This document shows, piece by piece, positions 1 through 11,974 of a stretch of DNA of 64,000 nucleotides. The translations under genes and the position numbers were made by a program. The DNA is from Hortaea werneckii. Lineage: Eukaryota > Ascomycota > Dothideomycetes > Mycosphaerellales > Teratosphaeriaceae. The first letter of the stretch is position 1; every line of letters begins with the position of its first letter. The stretch covers positions 558,001 through 622,000 of the forward strand of contig JBAOKB010000024.1 in NCBI GenBank assembly GCA_037044905.1, read 5' to 3'. The notes beneath the pieces are model-generated. The model ran no database searches, was not told the origin of the DNA, and saw nothing but the letters and a program-made list of their open reading frames with translations.

Positions 1-234
1 GCTACTGGGTCTATGCGTTTGAGCATGGCGTTGATATAGCGGCGTCTTAATCAAGTCATTTTCTCAGTACAGCTTTGCCTCCTCATGCAGTATTGCGGTG
101 GGTACACATTTCATATCCGTCTTCATTGAAAGTCGAAAAGAAAGAAGAAGTCTGCGGACGCGTTTTCCCAAAGAACGAAATGAGCAAGGGAAGAAAACAA
201 GAAAGGGAAGAATGATAACGACTTCCAGTGAACC
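1..234. other. Left edge, no gene seen
   Basis: This is the sequence 3' of the first minus-strand gene. No reading frame here shows recognisable protein features. Confidence 0.5.
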
Positions 235-1413
235 TCAGGCGCCAGCACCTAAATGGACCGACTTCCCCATCACGCAAACCTCCTCGACCTCTCCCGTCCG
301 AACCCGCACCTCTGCCTTCCTCGCCCAAACCCCATATCCCCGCGTGCTATACTTCCCAATCAGCTCATCCTCGATCTTCGTATCGTCTCTCTCCTCCTCC
401 CACGCCTCCCGATGCGCGATCGGCATCCCGGGCACTAGCACCACCGTCCCCGCGAACGCGAACCATTCCGGCAGCGCAGCGAGCGCGGTTTCGAACCCCT
501 GCATCGCGGCCCTGAAGGCCCCTGTCCCGCGGACGGTCTCGTCGAGATATACCATCTCGATGTAGAGGAGACTGTTCGCCGTTAGCTGTGCTTCGTGCGC
601 GAGGAACTCGGGTCGGAGGGTGCCTTGCTTGTCGTAGATGGCTTGGAGGCATTTGGCGAGTTCTCTTTGGGTTTTTGGTTGGCGGGGGATGGGGAGGGTG
701 AGGATGTCTTTCCAGCTTTGCTTTGCTTCGGGGTGGGTGGGTGTCGGTTTGTCGACGCGCCAGGAAAGGAGGTAGCCGACTTCCTGTTCTTGTTCCTCTT
801 GGACTTCTGAGGGGTCGGCGGAGGGGACGACGAAGAAAGTGGCGTTGTAGCCGAGTCGGTGCTGGGATGATGGATCAGTTTCGATTCGGAGTTTGGTTTT
901 TAGGTAGCCTGCTTTGTCTTTGAGTGGAGTTTCGTCTATACTTTCGTAGTGTGCGATGTTATTTGCTGGCAAGGCTTCCGGGTCGGTTTGTGTTGCTTGG
1001 CTTACAGCGATTGGTGCTTCTTGGTCTTGCTGCTCGACAGCTTGGTGAGTCTCCTGCGTCGCACTTACTGCTGGTGAGCTACCTCTTGCAATATCGCTAC
1101 GGGTTGCAATCTCTCCTGCACTTGTAGGCTCTGGCTGAGTCTGCTCTTCCTGTTCCACCGGCGGAGAGTCCGCCGGACTCCCATGACCTGGCTGAACTAT
1201 AAATTCAGGTTCAGGTACAGGTTCCGGTTCAGGTTCAGGCACAGGCTCAGGCGCAGGAACAGGATCCGCTGGAGGCGCTTGTGGAGCTGGATCATCTTGT
1301 TGTACCTGTCCCCTACCTTGTGCTGCCCGCCCTGTCCTGGCTCTTTTGCGAGGAGGCGGGAGGCCTGTATACTCTGGGGCACCGCCCCCTAAACGACGGC
1401 TCGTACGGACCAT
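235..1413 (-). CDS. GNAT-like protein with Pro/Glu-rich N-terminus
   Basis: Single-exon reading frame of 392 residues starting at a true ATG. The first third is disordered: a basic stretch (PPRKRARTGR, a possible nuclear signal) is followed by a Pro-Glu dipeptide tract (about residues 50-70) and Gln/Ala/Ser-rich sequence. The last 200 residues look folded. The segment IEMVYLDETVRGTGAFR resembles the acetyl-CoA-binding turn of GNAT N-acetyltransferases (V-x-P-x-x-R-G-x-G), and large uncharacterised families of this kind occur in Dothideomycetes. Substrate and activity are unknown. The GNAT assignment rests on that one motif, so it could be another fold. Confidence 0.6.
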   Translation of the reverse strand: MVRTSRRLGGGAPEYTGLPPPRKRARTGRAAQGRGQVQQDDPAPQAPPADPVPAPEPVPEPEPEPVPEPEFIVQPGHGSPADSPPVEQEEQTQPEPTSAGEIATRSDIARGSSPAVSATQETHQAVEQQDQEAPIAVSQATQTDPEALPANNIAHYESIDETPLKDKAGYLKTKLRIETDPSSQHRLGYNATFFVVPSADPSEVQEEQEQEVGYLLSWRVDKPTPTHPEAKQSWKDILTLPIPRQPKTQRELAKCLQAIYDKQGTLRPEFLAHEAQLTANSLLYIEMVYLDETVRGTGAFRAAMQGFETALAALPEWFAFAGTVVLVPGMPIAHREAWEEERDDTKIEDELIGKYSTRGYGVWARKAEVRVRTGEVEEVCVMGKSVHLGAGA

Positions 1414-2001
1414 TGAGAGACGATAGAACTTTCGAAACGAAACTGAATTGGATACTAGATGCTTACCTTTGAGACTCGTGTTGCTTTGCCTATCCTGCTA
1501 TAAGGCTTGAGACGCTGAAAGGGCCATATGAAGCAATGATTGTGGTGCTCATAAAGAAACTTTGTGGGTTGCTTTGTTGTGAGATTGGATAATTTACTCT
1601 TTTGTTTCGAGCAAGGCACATTTGATAGGGCAAGAAGGTCGCATTGTCAGTCACGAATTTGAGATCCAGTCTCCAGCTCTTGTTGCTGATGGGTGAAGGG
1701 GAGATAAGAGGCGTGAGCAAAGCCACCGTGGTAGCCAGGTGTGACATGGGAATTGTTGGGGGAGTGGTATGCCGTCAAATAATTGAATGCAAGGGTAGCT
1801 TTTATCTTGTTCTTTGTTGTATAGCGAGGGGCTCTCCTACGGCGAAAGTTTGCCTTCAGAGTCTCGACACCGATCAGCTAAGTCATGACAAGAACAGAGC
1901 AACCTGTTAAATGGCTTCGTGAGCATAATCCTCTCTCATTTCCCACTTTCCTCTCATTCAAAAACAAAAGAAAAAGAAAAAAAAACATTCCCAATCAAAT
2001 C
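1414..2001. other. Intergenic, 5' of the GNAT-like gene
   Basis: Promoter side of the minus-strand gene ending at 235 and 3' side of the next minus-strand gene. An A-rich tract lies near 1960-1987. No gene is supported. Confidence 0.4.
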
Positions 2002-2766
2002 TCATGATTGCCCACCACTCGGCAGCCGCCTAGCGGCATTCCTCGAATCCACATCCAACCCCTTCTCAACCCCCATAATGGCATTATCCAGCGCGGCCGC
2101 TTTCCGATCGAACGCCATCACCATCGGCTGCAGCTCCCACTGCAACGTGTCACTCAGTCGGCTCTGCAGACGTGAGAGGCGTTCGGCGTAGAATTCCAGC
2201 TCGCGCAGGAGGCGGATGCGGCCAAAGGCGTGGCCGGGGTCCTGGGCCGCGACGTCGTAGCGCCAGGGTAAGCGGTCGAGGCTGTCCCCGCGCACGACGA
2301 GCCAGCGCCGCAGGTTGTTGAGGTTCTCGCGCGTGCAGTTGTGCGTGTGCAGCTGGATCGTGATGTGCGGGTTCTCGCGCAGGGCTTTGAGTTCCTGCGA
2401 GTAGAGGCCGAGGACCACGCGCATGAGGTTCGAGAAGTCGAAGTCCTTGATCTCTGCTACGACGGGGGTCGTGGAGAATAAGACGGGGAGGTATTCTTTT
2501 CGACATTGTTTGGATGCTGCGAGGAGGCCGACGATCGGTGGCCGGTCCTTTAATCGTTTCTTGTCGCCGGATAGGGTCAGGACTGTGTTGGTGGCGAGGA
2601 TTTCGTAGATGGCATTGCGCAGTTCGGGGGGAAGGTCGAAGAACGTGAGCTTGTTTGCATCCGTGGCAGATGGATATGATGAGTGTGTGGCGGTCCTGTC
2701 GTGCCTTGATCCAGGTGCGACCTCGGGGATGGAGTCTTTGCTTGACCTTCGAAGCTTGCGCAGCAT
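2002..2766 (-). CDS. F-box-like/2EXR-type protein
   Basis: Single exon of 254 residues with an ATG start. Residues about 40-60 read FFDLPPELRNAIYEIL, the signature of the short fungal F-box-like or 2EXR modules (L-P-x-E-[LI]-R-x-x-I-[WY]), which in other proteins recruit substrates to SCF-type ligases or have no known role. The remainder is helical, with an RLSRLQSRLSDTLQWELQ segment that could form a coiled coil. There is no signal peptide or membrane helix. Large expanded families of such proteins exist in filamentous ascomycetes and almost none have an assigned function. Confidence 0.65.
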   Translation of the reverse strand: MLRKLRRSSKDSIPEVAPGSRHDRTATHSSYPSATDANKLTFFDLPPELRNAIYEILATNTVLTLSGDKKRLKDRPPIVGLLAASKQCRKEYLPVLFSTTPVVAEIKDFDFSNLMRVVLGLYSQELKALRENPHITIQLHTHNCTRENLNNLRRWLVVRGDSLDRLPWRYDVAAQDPGHAFGRIRLLRELEFYAERLSRLQSRLSDTLQWELQPMVMAFDRKAAALDNAIMGVEKGLDVDSRNAARRLPSGGQS

Positions 2767-3396
2767 GACTTCCTATTCAACGCAAGCTCAGAAGCCTCGC
2801 CAAGTCGATTCCAATGTTCGTTTAATGACAAGGAACTTTTGGAGGCTCGTGGCGGACAGGCGAAGGATGGATGTATCGTAGATCGCTGCCGTCATATATC
2901 ACGCAAACGCCACAGCGCCGGAAGCGGGGACGGATGGGCCCTGTCTCGCAACCACTGTCTGGACATCAGGACACGACAGGAAGTACGCGGCATGCATGGT
3001 GGACTTCTCAAATGCCTCATGAAATTGATCGCAAAGGGCTAGGCTTGAGATATGAAATGCCAGCCTAACTTTTGACTTGAAAGGATGATTATATGTCTGT
3101 CGAATGAGCCTCCCTCGGCTAAGCAGAACGCATGTTGAGAAGCAAAGAATGGTGAAAGGAACTGTCTAAAATATCGACAATGCTCTGAACTCAAGAAGTC
3201 ACGCTATGCAGCACACAGTAAAAGAAAGTCATACAGTGCAATCTCGATGCTCCCTCTATGCCTTCGGTGTTCCGTGCCCAATGGCCCTGAAAACTCCCTG
3301 AATCAAAGTCTTACTGCCACCGATTTTTCGTAGCAGGTAAGACGAACGAATGCCCACCGAAAACGCTTCATCATGAAACCGTCCCAGAGAATAAAA
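2767..3396. other. Intergenic, nothing recognised
   Basis: Between the F-box-like gene (its 5' side) and the 3' end of the phosphatase gene. Short open frames here have no family features. Confidence 0.4.
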
Positions 3397-6227
3397 TCAT
3401 GTGCGCGTCTTGGGAGAATGGTCCTCAACCGAACCTTGCTCGGTGAGCCACTCCATCACGCTCTCGTAACAGAGCACGTACTGCCGTAGACTCTGCACCA
3501 TACTAAGGCGCTGATGTCTAAAGTCCTCGACCGTCTTCTCCACCAGGTCGATATCATCGCTCTTCACCCACGCATCTTCAACCCCCTGGTTCTCGTACGC
3601 GTCGTGGTGGTACTGCGAGGCGAAGAAGCCGCCATCGCTCTGGTGTCGGGCTAGCGGATCTCCGGAGCCATCGTTCTTGGAATCGTGCTTCGCATGCTGA
3701 CCGGGTGACCGGCTGGAAGACTTCTCGTCTACATCCATCGGCGTAGGCTGCCTTCCCTGTGCGCTTTGCTGTTTGGAAAGACGCTGTCTCTTCAGCATGT
3801 CAATGACCGAGTCCACGGTACAGAATGTGCCGGTTCTGCCGCAGCCGGCTGAGCAATGCACCACCATCGGTCTCTCGCCCTCTGCCGCTGGCTCTTGACT
3901 AGTGTGTGACTTTTCCGTGGCTCTGACGACGGCGTCGGTCTGTTCTACGAGCCCAAGGAGATGTGCTGGGTGCGCTGGCGCACCAAAATCCGGCCAAGAT
4001 GAATACTGCAGCTGCGTAATTTCCCGCATCGGTTCAAAAGGTGACCTCTCATCCCTCAGCAAGAACTTTCTGACTATTACGTAGGGCTGGTCGGCCGCGC
4101 TCGCCGCGGTCGCTTCTTTCGGGTCGATAGTGGCCAATGGTACTTGGGGGTGCGCTGAACTGGTAGAGGTGCGCTTGATAGCCTGTGGTCGTCTCTGCTG
4201 CGATCGGTGGATTCTAGCCGGCTCCAGACTCGCGCGTTTCTCAGACAGGAAGTCCAGGTGTAAAGGGCCGTAGCGTTTCTCGCCCCAATAATTGTGCGCT
4301 TTGACTTGGGCGCCTTCCTTCTCCGCAGTAAGCATGACGATGACACGCACATCTTGTTGCCAAACCACGTTCCAGAAATCCTAGTATCGGTTAGTACGTG
4401 CTTGACAAGGGTATCATGAGATTGCACACTTACGTTGAAAGTTGCAGGTATCGGGGCTTGGGTCGAGATGTATCGCTTATTGCTCCAGGAAGCCTTCACA
4501 AAGTTGGCGTTGAAGTAATCGCAGCCATCTTTTCGCACTCCCTGCAGCTTCACACGCGAATGTTCGAAGGGCCAGATGTTGTTGTATCTGTTTTTAGTTC
4601 CCTTCTCGATGCCTGCAATCTGTACACCGCCCTTGTTCTGATTCGACTGCTGCGACTGTGGCGTCGAGACACCGTACGACACCTTCCCTGACAGCGCGTC
4701 CTCCATACGGGACTTTTCACGTCGTTCAATTGCTTCGAATTTAGTAGAAACCTTTTTGCCCTGATCCTTATCCTCTGCAGCCCGACGCAACCAGCTTGGA
4801 TACTCCTCTTCCTGCTGCTTGGTGGCATTCGGATGCATAAGCGGTATTTGCCCGACGCCACCGATGAGATCCATGTTCTGTCGAATATTGCCAAAGAAAG
4901 GATTTGCGGGTTTGTCACTAGACGGCATTGGACAGCCGCCGATGACTGGCGCAACGCCCGGCCCCTCCGAGCCGCCTTCTGCTTGTGGAGAACCAGATGT
5001 TTGGGAGTCCACGCCAGCTTCGACGTATCTTGAAAAGTTCTTATTGAACTCTAAGAAACCACCCTGAATGATCAGACACGATCCGTCATATCCTTCACTT
5101 TGAAACTTTTTGATGGTATTGACGCAAATCTGTGCATCCTTTATGTAACGCGAAGAGGCGTCATATACAATGATGTAGCTGCTCTTTCGCCAGTTCTCAA
5201 ACCTGCTCCGTTGCTCTTCGTTGCTGAAGGTTTCGGCAAGCTTTTGGACGTTGAAGGATGGTCTTTTCAACAACGTCGTCGGTATGCAGAGATTCAACGC
5301 ACCGGTGACGTGCGACTTTGCATACTGCGTGGATACCCGCAGATCCAATATCAAAATCTCCTCGCCCTTGGACTGGAGTAAGCTGACGACGTGTTGCGGT
5401 GTTACCATCTGATCTGACTCATCCGAGTTCTGAGTCTTTGATGGTGATGGGATCGCGGATGACACAGTCTGGGCTTTCTGCTTGGTAGTGGTGCCAGCCA
5501 TTGGTCCATTGATATTATCGAGCGGCAAATGAAAGCGTGGCTGATTGTAACTGCTGGACCTCTCGTGACGCATTTCAGGACGCTCCCTATGCTCTCCGTT
5601 GGCAAATGTGGCAGGCGAGCCTTTCCTGACCGGTTCCAGCTCCGCTACTGACCCAGGGGATAGAACGCGTTTAGGCGATCGGGACAATTCAGCCATAGAT
5701 GGATCGAGAGAAGAGCTAGACGAACCTCTGGATGTTGGGTGTGGCGGTGGCATATCCTTCGGCTTGGGCTCATTCTTTGGTGTCGGTTCTGGTGGAGATG
5801 TCCTGCTGACGGTCCTGCCTTGTGTTTGTCTACCCGGCGGAGGGGCGTTCATGGTAAAATTCCCACCCAGCCCTCCCAGGCTGAAGGTCTTGCCGGACTC
5901 GGACTGTCTTCTGAACGCATCATAATCGGGGTTCTGCTCGGCGGGCACGACGCTCGGGGATGCAGCAGCGGTAGATCGGACGGTGGAGGAAGGTGGGCTC
6001 CAATTACCTCGGGCGTGGCGGGGTGAATCGTTGTTGCTCTCGGCACCAGCCTGAAAGCCGAAGTAATTGGGGCTCGGTGTCTTCGGATGCGAGTGCTGCT
6101 TCTCATGTGGTGTCGGGAGGTGGTCAGGCCTCGGAGAGGAGGAGAAGTAGGAGGCCATGGCCGGGGCGGAAGGCCTGGCGGTCGCGGTGGGCGAAAGCGG
6201 ATGTTGTCGGGAGCGAGTCTCGGTCAT
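3397..6227 (-). CDS. Rhodanese + protein tyrosine phosphatase (Pyp1/Ptp2-like)
   Basis: Two exons, 6227..4434 and 4380..3397, encoding 925 residues. The 53-nt intron (4433..4381) has GTAAGT, a perfect TACTAAC branch point and CTAG, and joins ...PATFN to DFWNVVW, the conserved PTP core. A Ser/Pro-rich N-terminus is followed by a rhodanese/CH2 domain at about 274-403. Its active-site loop reads VYDASSRY without the catalytic Cys, as in MAPK-phosphatase docking domains. The PTP domain follows from about 520, with the WPD loop (SSWPDFG, D729), P-loop HCSAGCGRTG (Cys774) and a C-terminal Q-loop-like SLRQYV. In fission and budding yeasts this architecture dephosphorylates stress MAPKs (Sty1/Hog1). 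An Asn/Ser-rich insert lies between the P-loop and Q-loop. The function here is inferred from family. Confidence 0.9.
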
Positions 6228-7433
6228 GATTGATGATAGATGAGTCGATTAGGGATGCGGTAGCGCGGTTGGACGTAGATTGACAGGCGGACGCCACCCG
6301 GACTGTCAGTGCCAGAAGGGCATAGTGTCAACCGTGTAATAGTCGAGGGCCCAGTGTTTTTTGTTCGGTGATGCGCTCCAAGCAACGGGTGTCGCGTGAG
6401 TTGAGTGAGGCTGGCAGTTGTGCCAGCAGAAAGAGTGGGATAGAAGGGTCTCGGGACAGTTGGGACCCTGGAAGAGCAGTGCTGTGCAGCGTGAGTGCTG
6501 ATCCTGAGCCTGAGGGCCTTGGGGCCCTGAACTGCTGGAGGCGAATGGAACGGAGCTTCTCCTTCCAGCGATGACGTCGAAAGGGTCAGGAACACCCGCG
6601 TGCGTGCGACTTCCCAGCCGTGAGGTACCTAAGTAAGCTTCCAAGGTTCTAAACAAAGCCCGGAATGGTCAGCTGCTGTCATCCACCTGGGCAACCCTCC
6701 GTCCCACGATCAACTGTTTCCAGCTTTCCACCGTCTTCGCCGCTTGATTGTATAGGGTATTTGCCAATCGAGTGAGGTACGAGCCCGGACAATAATCCAC
6801 TACTCGACCCTTGCAACTTGACTTCCCGCCGCCCGCTCTTCAAACTTGATCTTTGCGTCTGTGCTGCTGGCGGGTTATGACGTTGGAAAGTTCTGCCGAC
6901 TGATGGCCGACGAGCGGATCCCTTCGACACCCACCGTAAATGTTCAACTGGGAACAATGGCTTCTAGTAGTCCGAGTAAGCAAAAAATAAGTTCACCATT
7001 TCATCATCTTCATTATCATAATCCAAGGCTGCCACCTTCAAGCACGACAGGTGCATGGCGGACACTTATGTGCAGACATATGCCGCGGTTTGATCAGCCT
7101 TATCAGTGGGAAGATCTGGCGCGCTGGACCCTGCCGCTATCTCCACTGGCGATCTCTGGTCTGGGCCAGTCTGCGAGACGTGTCGCAACGCGGTGGGAAG
7201 TGTCCAGGCCCATGCAGAAGGAGAGCTGTAAAAGGGACGAAAGACGCCCTAGACCTCACCCCGACGAGATGGATGGTTCTGGCAGGAGTACCTGCTGCAT
7301 GGCGAAGAAGTCACAGGGTGTCGCCACATCCGGGCCAGGTATACCGTAGTCTTGCCGGCCGGGGGCTGTGGCGCAAGGTGTCTCGTGACGGCAATGAACA
7401 CAGAACTATTACTCAATCCTACCTGCTAGCACC
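6228..7433. other. Intergenic, 1.2 kb
   Basis: Upstream of the phosphatase gene and downstream of the metallo-hydrolase. Plus-strand frames near 6846-7458 are open for up to about 165 codons but show no motif, signal peptide or coherent splice structure, so no gene is called. Confidence 0.35.
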
Positions 7434-8632
7434 TTATGCGCTTGATGCCCATGAATAAGGCTTCTCCCCAGCCGCATTTGCCACCACAGCACCCTCAAAG
7501 TCTTCTAGAAACAACCACCTCACCTTCCCCTTAATGCCTTGCTTATACCAATCGTTCAGTGGCGCAGGGTAGAAGTCCAATCGCGGCGGGTCAACCACTG
7601 CGTCATCGTGTGCCATGAGCATGAGCACATTTTCATGCGCATCAAACTCACCAAGTCCATCAATCGTCCAATTAGCCATTTCCCTATTATGTGCGAAATT
7701 CTCCGTGAGGACATAGAATGGCTTATCCGCCGCCTTAGACGGATGGACATCCTGCAAAAGATGACCAGGACAGACCGGGACTCGACTCCCAAGCGGTGAA
7801 GGGTCGAACGCTCGAGGCAAAGGCAAGTACTCCGTAGGTCTGAACTCGCCGCCATGATGTGAAGCATCGCCACCCATGAACACGAACGTGTCCGGCTTGG
7901 CCGACGTGCGCGCCAATCCGCAGATATGACCCACGCTGTGCCCGGGCGTGTCGAGCAAGTAGAAAGACCCGTCACCGAAAAAGTCCAGAGCGTTGAAACG
8001 GCCTATCTTGAAACCCCCGTCCTCCTCAAACCTCACCTCTCTCAACTCCCTCCCTTTAAAATCAGAATCCATCAGCGTCGCCTCCTTGCGTGTAGGATAA
8101 CCCGGTAGATGCGCTCCCGTAAACCCCGGTCCTACAGCTATCTCAGTTGTAGGCGGGAAAGTCGAAGGGTCGCCAACATGGTCCCAATGGTGATGGCTCC
8201 AGATGATAGACTCAATAGCGCCTCCGTCGACATCTACGCCGTTCTCCTTTAGGATGGTGGCGATGTCCTTGTCGACTGAAATCGTCCAGCCGAGCTCCTT
8301 CCATTTCGGCGCAGAAGGCAGGATGTGCCAGTCTTTACGCACGGCGAGGTCAAAGAGGATTGGTTTTCGAGACGGGTGCTCAATTAGGAAGGAAAAGGCT
8401 GGTCCGAGTAAGTCAGGGTGGCCGGTATAGTCGGGTTGCAGGAAAGGCTGCATTGGGAGCTTGAGGCGGGTTGTGCTAAGGTCCTGTTAGATGCGTCGAA
8501 AGAGACATGGGAGAGCTTTAAGAAGGTGTGAGACACAGACCTGTCGATGCATGATACTTTGACGGTGTTGTTTGAAGGCGGGATGTTCAACGCAGGAGGC
8601 TGCTTTGGAGGACAGAAATGGGCTTCTGACAT
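7434..8632 (-). CDS. Metallo-beta-lactamase-fold hydrolase (lactonase-like)
   Basis: Two exons, 8632..8541 and 8475..7434, encode 377 residues. The 65-nt intron (GTCTGT...CCTTAG) is placed so that the conserved first strand reads VSCIDSTTRLKLP in frame. The zinc motif HxHxDH is present as SHHHWDHVGD, followed by further family metal-ligand regions (DTPGHSVGHICG, MGGDASHHGGE). This arrangement is typical of quorum-quenching lactonase/AttM-like and related fungal hydrolases. The true substrate cannot be read from sequence. No signal peptide is seen, so it is probably cytosolic. An internal ATG at 8453 would drop the first strand and is a less likely start. Confidence 0.85.
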
Positions 8633-9763
8633 TGTGCCTTTGTCGGAGTGACAAAGCAAGGACTATGTATGTGTGAGATGGAAGGGGGTTGACGAAGCTG
8701 GGAGAGGCGATGAACGTGATGAATACTTTGCTTTTTGTATGAAGCCCGAGTATACTGCAGGCAAGATAAGAAGCGTTCACCAGGCGTGACTACCAGGAGG
8801 TATGGAAAGGGTCTTATCAACTCATCAGGCGGAATTGATGAGGGGCGCATGAGGGGCTCTCGACAAGGCCGGCAGGATGGGAAATGGGCTCTAGGAAGCT
8901 CCTAGACATGAAGAGAATCGCTGAAGGTTGCGATCGGATCGCGAGATCTCCTCATACTAGCAACGGTGAAGCTTCAATTGCAAGACACCTTCAAGATTTC
9001 TTTATGGATTGTTGCCTTGCCAGCAGCAGGTGCACCCTAGGCACCGAAAGCCGAGGCACGAACTCCTTGCCTGCACCGATTGAAAGCCAACGCTGACATC
9101 TTACAATCATCTCGCTCTATGGCTTCATCATAAGCAAAGTAGGTCACGCCTTGGAAGGTACCTGAATCCATGTTTCCTAGGAGATGTGGGTCTTTGGGCA
9201 AGAGCGACTAGAGAGACAGACTCCTTCGCCGTTCTCACATCGCGAGCCGCTCCAAGCAGCCCTATGTGGGCAGTTAATAGGGTAGCCCCCATGGAAAAAG
9301 AACTAGGACGTAGTAAACGGTCACTACTAGGCACCCTCGACGAATAACACCGACGTCGAGCGTGCCTTCCAAATCCGCCATCTCTCTTCCCGGCTCGCCT
9401 ACTTTCACGGCAGTCTTGGCCATGCAGCAATTCCCTTGGCTAAGCGGATACCTTCCAGCGCCAAATGTCAAGATAAAGACCCTCCGCTCTCCGCTATCAT
9501 ATCATTATACATCTTCGCGACGGAACTAAGTCGTTAAGTTGGAGATCGTGGCCCGCCTCCTCTTTAAAGAGGAGGTGTTGCATGCACACTTTTACCCTCC
9601 CTAGTCCTCTCCAAAACGATTTTCCTCCAATCAGCGTGGAGATTCGCCTTTGTGGTGACATATCTATAGCGATCTGCCTCTACTACAAAGCCAGTATGGA
9701 CGTCCGGTCGTGTGATTCTTTGCTCATGCAAATCTCTTCTCGATATTATCAGCACTTGCGACG
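8633..9763. other. Intergenic, divergent promoter region
   Basis: Separates the divergently transcribed metallo-hydrolase (-) and pectin methylesterase (+). No gene is supported. Confidence 0.4.
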
Positions 9764-10881
9764 ATGAAGTTCTCTTTCGCGGGCCTTGCCCTCTTTGCTT
9801 CATACGCCGCAGCCTTCTGGCGCACGTCACCTCCCAAGGGAGCTGTCGTTGTTGACCAAAGTGGCCGTCATAGCGACATTACGACCGTCCAAGCCGGTGT
9901 AGACGCTCTATCGACCACCGAAGAAGGCCTTCAAAGCCTCTTTATCTATCCAGGTACCTACCAAGAACAGGTCTTTATCTCCGAGAGAGCTGCCAATCTA
10001 TCGATCTATGGCTACACCTGGGACAAGTTCAGCTATCACTTGAATGCTGTCACCATCACTCAGAACCTTTCGCAAGAACAAGTGCCTCATAATGATCTGA
10101 CGGCGACAGTCAGAGCGCACAGTAGCAACTTCAAGATGTATGTATTGAATTTGGTTCGTCCAAGCTGGGAAGTATTATGCTGACTCTCCAGGTACAACCT
10201 GAACCTCGAAAACACCTACGGCGAGGGTAGCCAGGCACTCGCTCTTTCTGCCCAAGCTACGAACCAAGGATACTACGGCGTCGGCCTTTTTGGCTATCAA
10301 GACACTCTCCTAGCGAATGAAGGCCGTGAGCTCTACGCCAAGGGCAAAATCACAGGAGCCACGGATTTCATTTTCGGCCAGAGAGCTAGAGCCTGGCTTG
10401 AGGTAGGTCTCCTTCCCAGGGCAAAGATCAATCCGACCCCGCTGATCGACTGACCCATTCGCAATAGAACATGAACATCCGAGTAACCGACGACGGCTGG
10501 GTGACGGCCAACGGCCGCGACGACGCCGAGAACGAAAGCTACTATGTCATCAGCAAGAGCTCCATCACCGGCGTCAGCTCAGACATCTCCTCCTACCTCG
10601 GCCGGCCCTGGCGTACCTTCTCCCGCGTCGTCGTGCAGTACACCTACCTCGGCAGCGTCATCGAGCCGTCCGGCTGGAGCATCTGGAACCCTGGCGACGA
10701 GCGGACGAGCAATGTCACGTACGCCGAGTATGGAAACTATGGTCCTTCGAGTGTCCATGCCGTTGGGGAAGGTGCCAGAGCGAGTTTCTCCGAGCAGTTG
10801 GATGAGCCTGTGGCGAAGGAGGATTTGTTTGGGGAGGGGTACGAGAGCGAGTGGTGGGTTGATATGGACTACTTGCACTGA
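9764..10881 (+). CDS. Pectin methylesterase (CE8), secreted
   Basis: Three exons, 9764..10137, 10192..10402 and 10468..10881, encode 332 residues. The introns (GTATGT..CCAG and GTAGGT..ATAG) keep the frame exactly. A signal peptide (about residues 1-17, MKFSFAGLALFASYAAA) targets it to the outside. CE8 hallmarks appear in order: GLFGYQDTLLA (transition-state Gln and first Asp), GATDFIFG (nucleophile Asp) and YLGRPWR (Arg). The enzyme removes methyl groups from homogalacturonan, so that pectin can be cut by polygalacturonases and lyases. Length is normal for fungal pectinesterases. There is no cellulose-binding module or anchor. It pairs functionally with the arabinanase at 26-27 kb but is not clustered with it. 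Confidence 0.95.
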
Positions 10882-11529
10882 AGGCTCTTAGACGTGGAGA
10901 GCAAAGCCGACTTCGCAATTCTAGTCATGATGACCTTTGTTGCGTAGGAGCCTTCAGTGTCTCAACCAGGCCATTCCCTTCCTGTAGTCTGGTCGCAGCT
11001 GTAGCTTTCTTCCAAACGCAAAGCGTTACAACCGTCCCCTGTTGGTAAACTTCGATGTCCGAGACTTCCTGATCCCTGCAGTGAATGGGAGACTCTCTCT
11101 GTTGGCACTTACGTGCTTCTTTCGCTTTCGCCTTACCAGAGCCTGGTTGCCTCCTCTTCATGAGCAGAAGTTCCCAGTTACCTGAAACCCCATAGCTGTA
11201 CATGCCACACAAAAATTTGTGGTGCGCCATGGTCCATCCTCACTTCGATGTAGAAAGTGATAGGAGCAGATTCCTTCCACCCAAAAGAGACAAAGGAAAA
11301 AGAAAAGTCGAGTGCCAAAAAAGCAAAAAACATACAACAGCAGGTATTCTCATCTGGTCACCCACGATAATACTAATCTGCCGGTTTGCAGCTTAAGTAC
11401 AGGAGAGCGGACGGGATCCTCTGTTCTCTGCAACCTGTGGTCGTATGTGCTAGTTCATGTCGGGTAAATTGTACATATCCCGCAACGTTTTTTAGAGCGG
11501 GGACCAAGCGCGCCGCAAGCTTGGATCTA
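10882..11529. other. Intergenic, 3' of pectin methylesterase
   Basis: No gene recognised. Short frames on both strands lack features. Confidence 0.4.
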
Positions 11530-11960
11530 AGATACGCTTAGTCATGTTGCCTTAGCCTTGTGCCTAGAGAATTTTAAGCTCTCCAATCCAACGCGCTCGT
11601 CCTGAATGGCTTTTAGTATTGACCGAGGAATTCGTTTATTTGAATCGAGGTCCTTTTACCCTTCGCCCGACGATCCTCACTTCATGGTATAAATCTCTGG
11701 CGAAGCTTAGAAGCCGTGGAGATCAAAGTCGGTAGGAGTACAACACGCGTCAAGACCCATGTCTTCACCTCTCCCGCGCCATGCTGTCCATCAAATCTGC
11801 ATACTAGGAGAGGAAGAACTCACCTCACGCCTCGACAACGGCAGTCTAAGCTACTAGTACTCCGTAAGGGGGAACCGAGGCTTTAACAGCTGCTGTAGCT
11901 ATTAGCTTCCATATTCACCGCCCCTCTTTTTTTGAGAGTTGCACTTCTTGTTGCACTGAT
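11530..11960 (+). repeat. Degraded dispersed repeat, copy A
   Basis: About 400 bp that aligns in the same orientation with 22417-22835. The best blocks are 11569-11608 (shared GAATTTTA..CTCTCCAA and GCTCGTCCT) and 11820-11943 (shared CACGCCTCGACAAC, GTACTCCG, GAACCGAGG, CAGCTGCTGTA, ATTCACCGCC). Blocks are roughly 80% identical by eye with weaker middle sections and no open frame. Many of the differences are C/T or G/A transitions, which would fit old repeat-induced mutation. The element class is unknown. Confidence 0.7.
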
Positions 11961-11972
11961 ACTACAACGGTT

Positions 11973-11974
<2 letters not shown>

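Noticed and set aside
98..565. Open frame of 155 codons on the plus strand
   Set aside because: It is antisense to the GNAT-like gene, Ser/Pro-rich by shadowing, and has no features of its own.
6846..7458. Plus-strand frames of 135-167 codons in the gap before the metallo-hydrolase
   Set aside because: No motif, signal peptide or splice structure; composition does not look coding.
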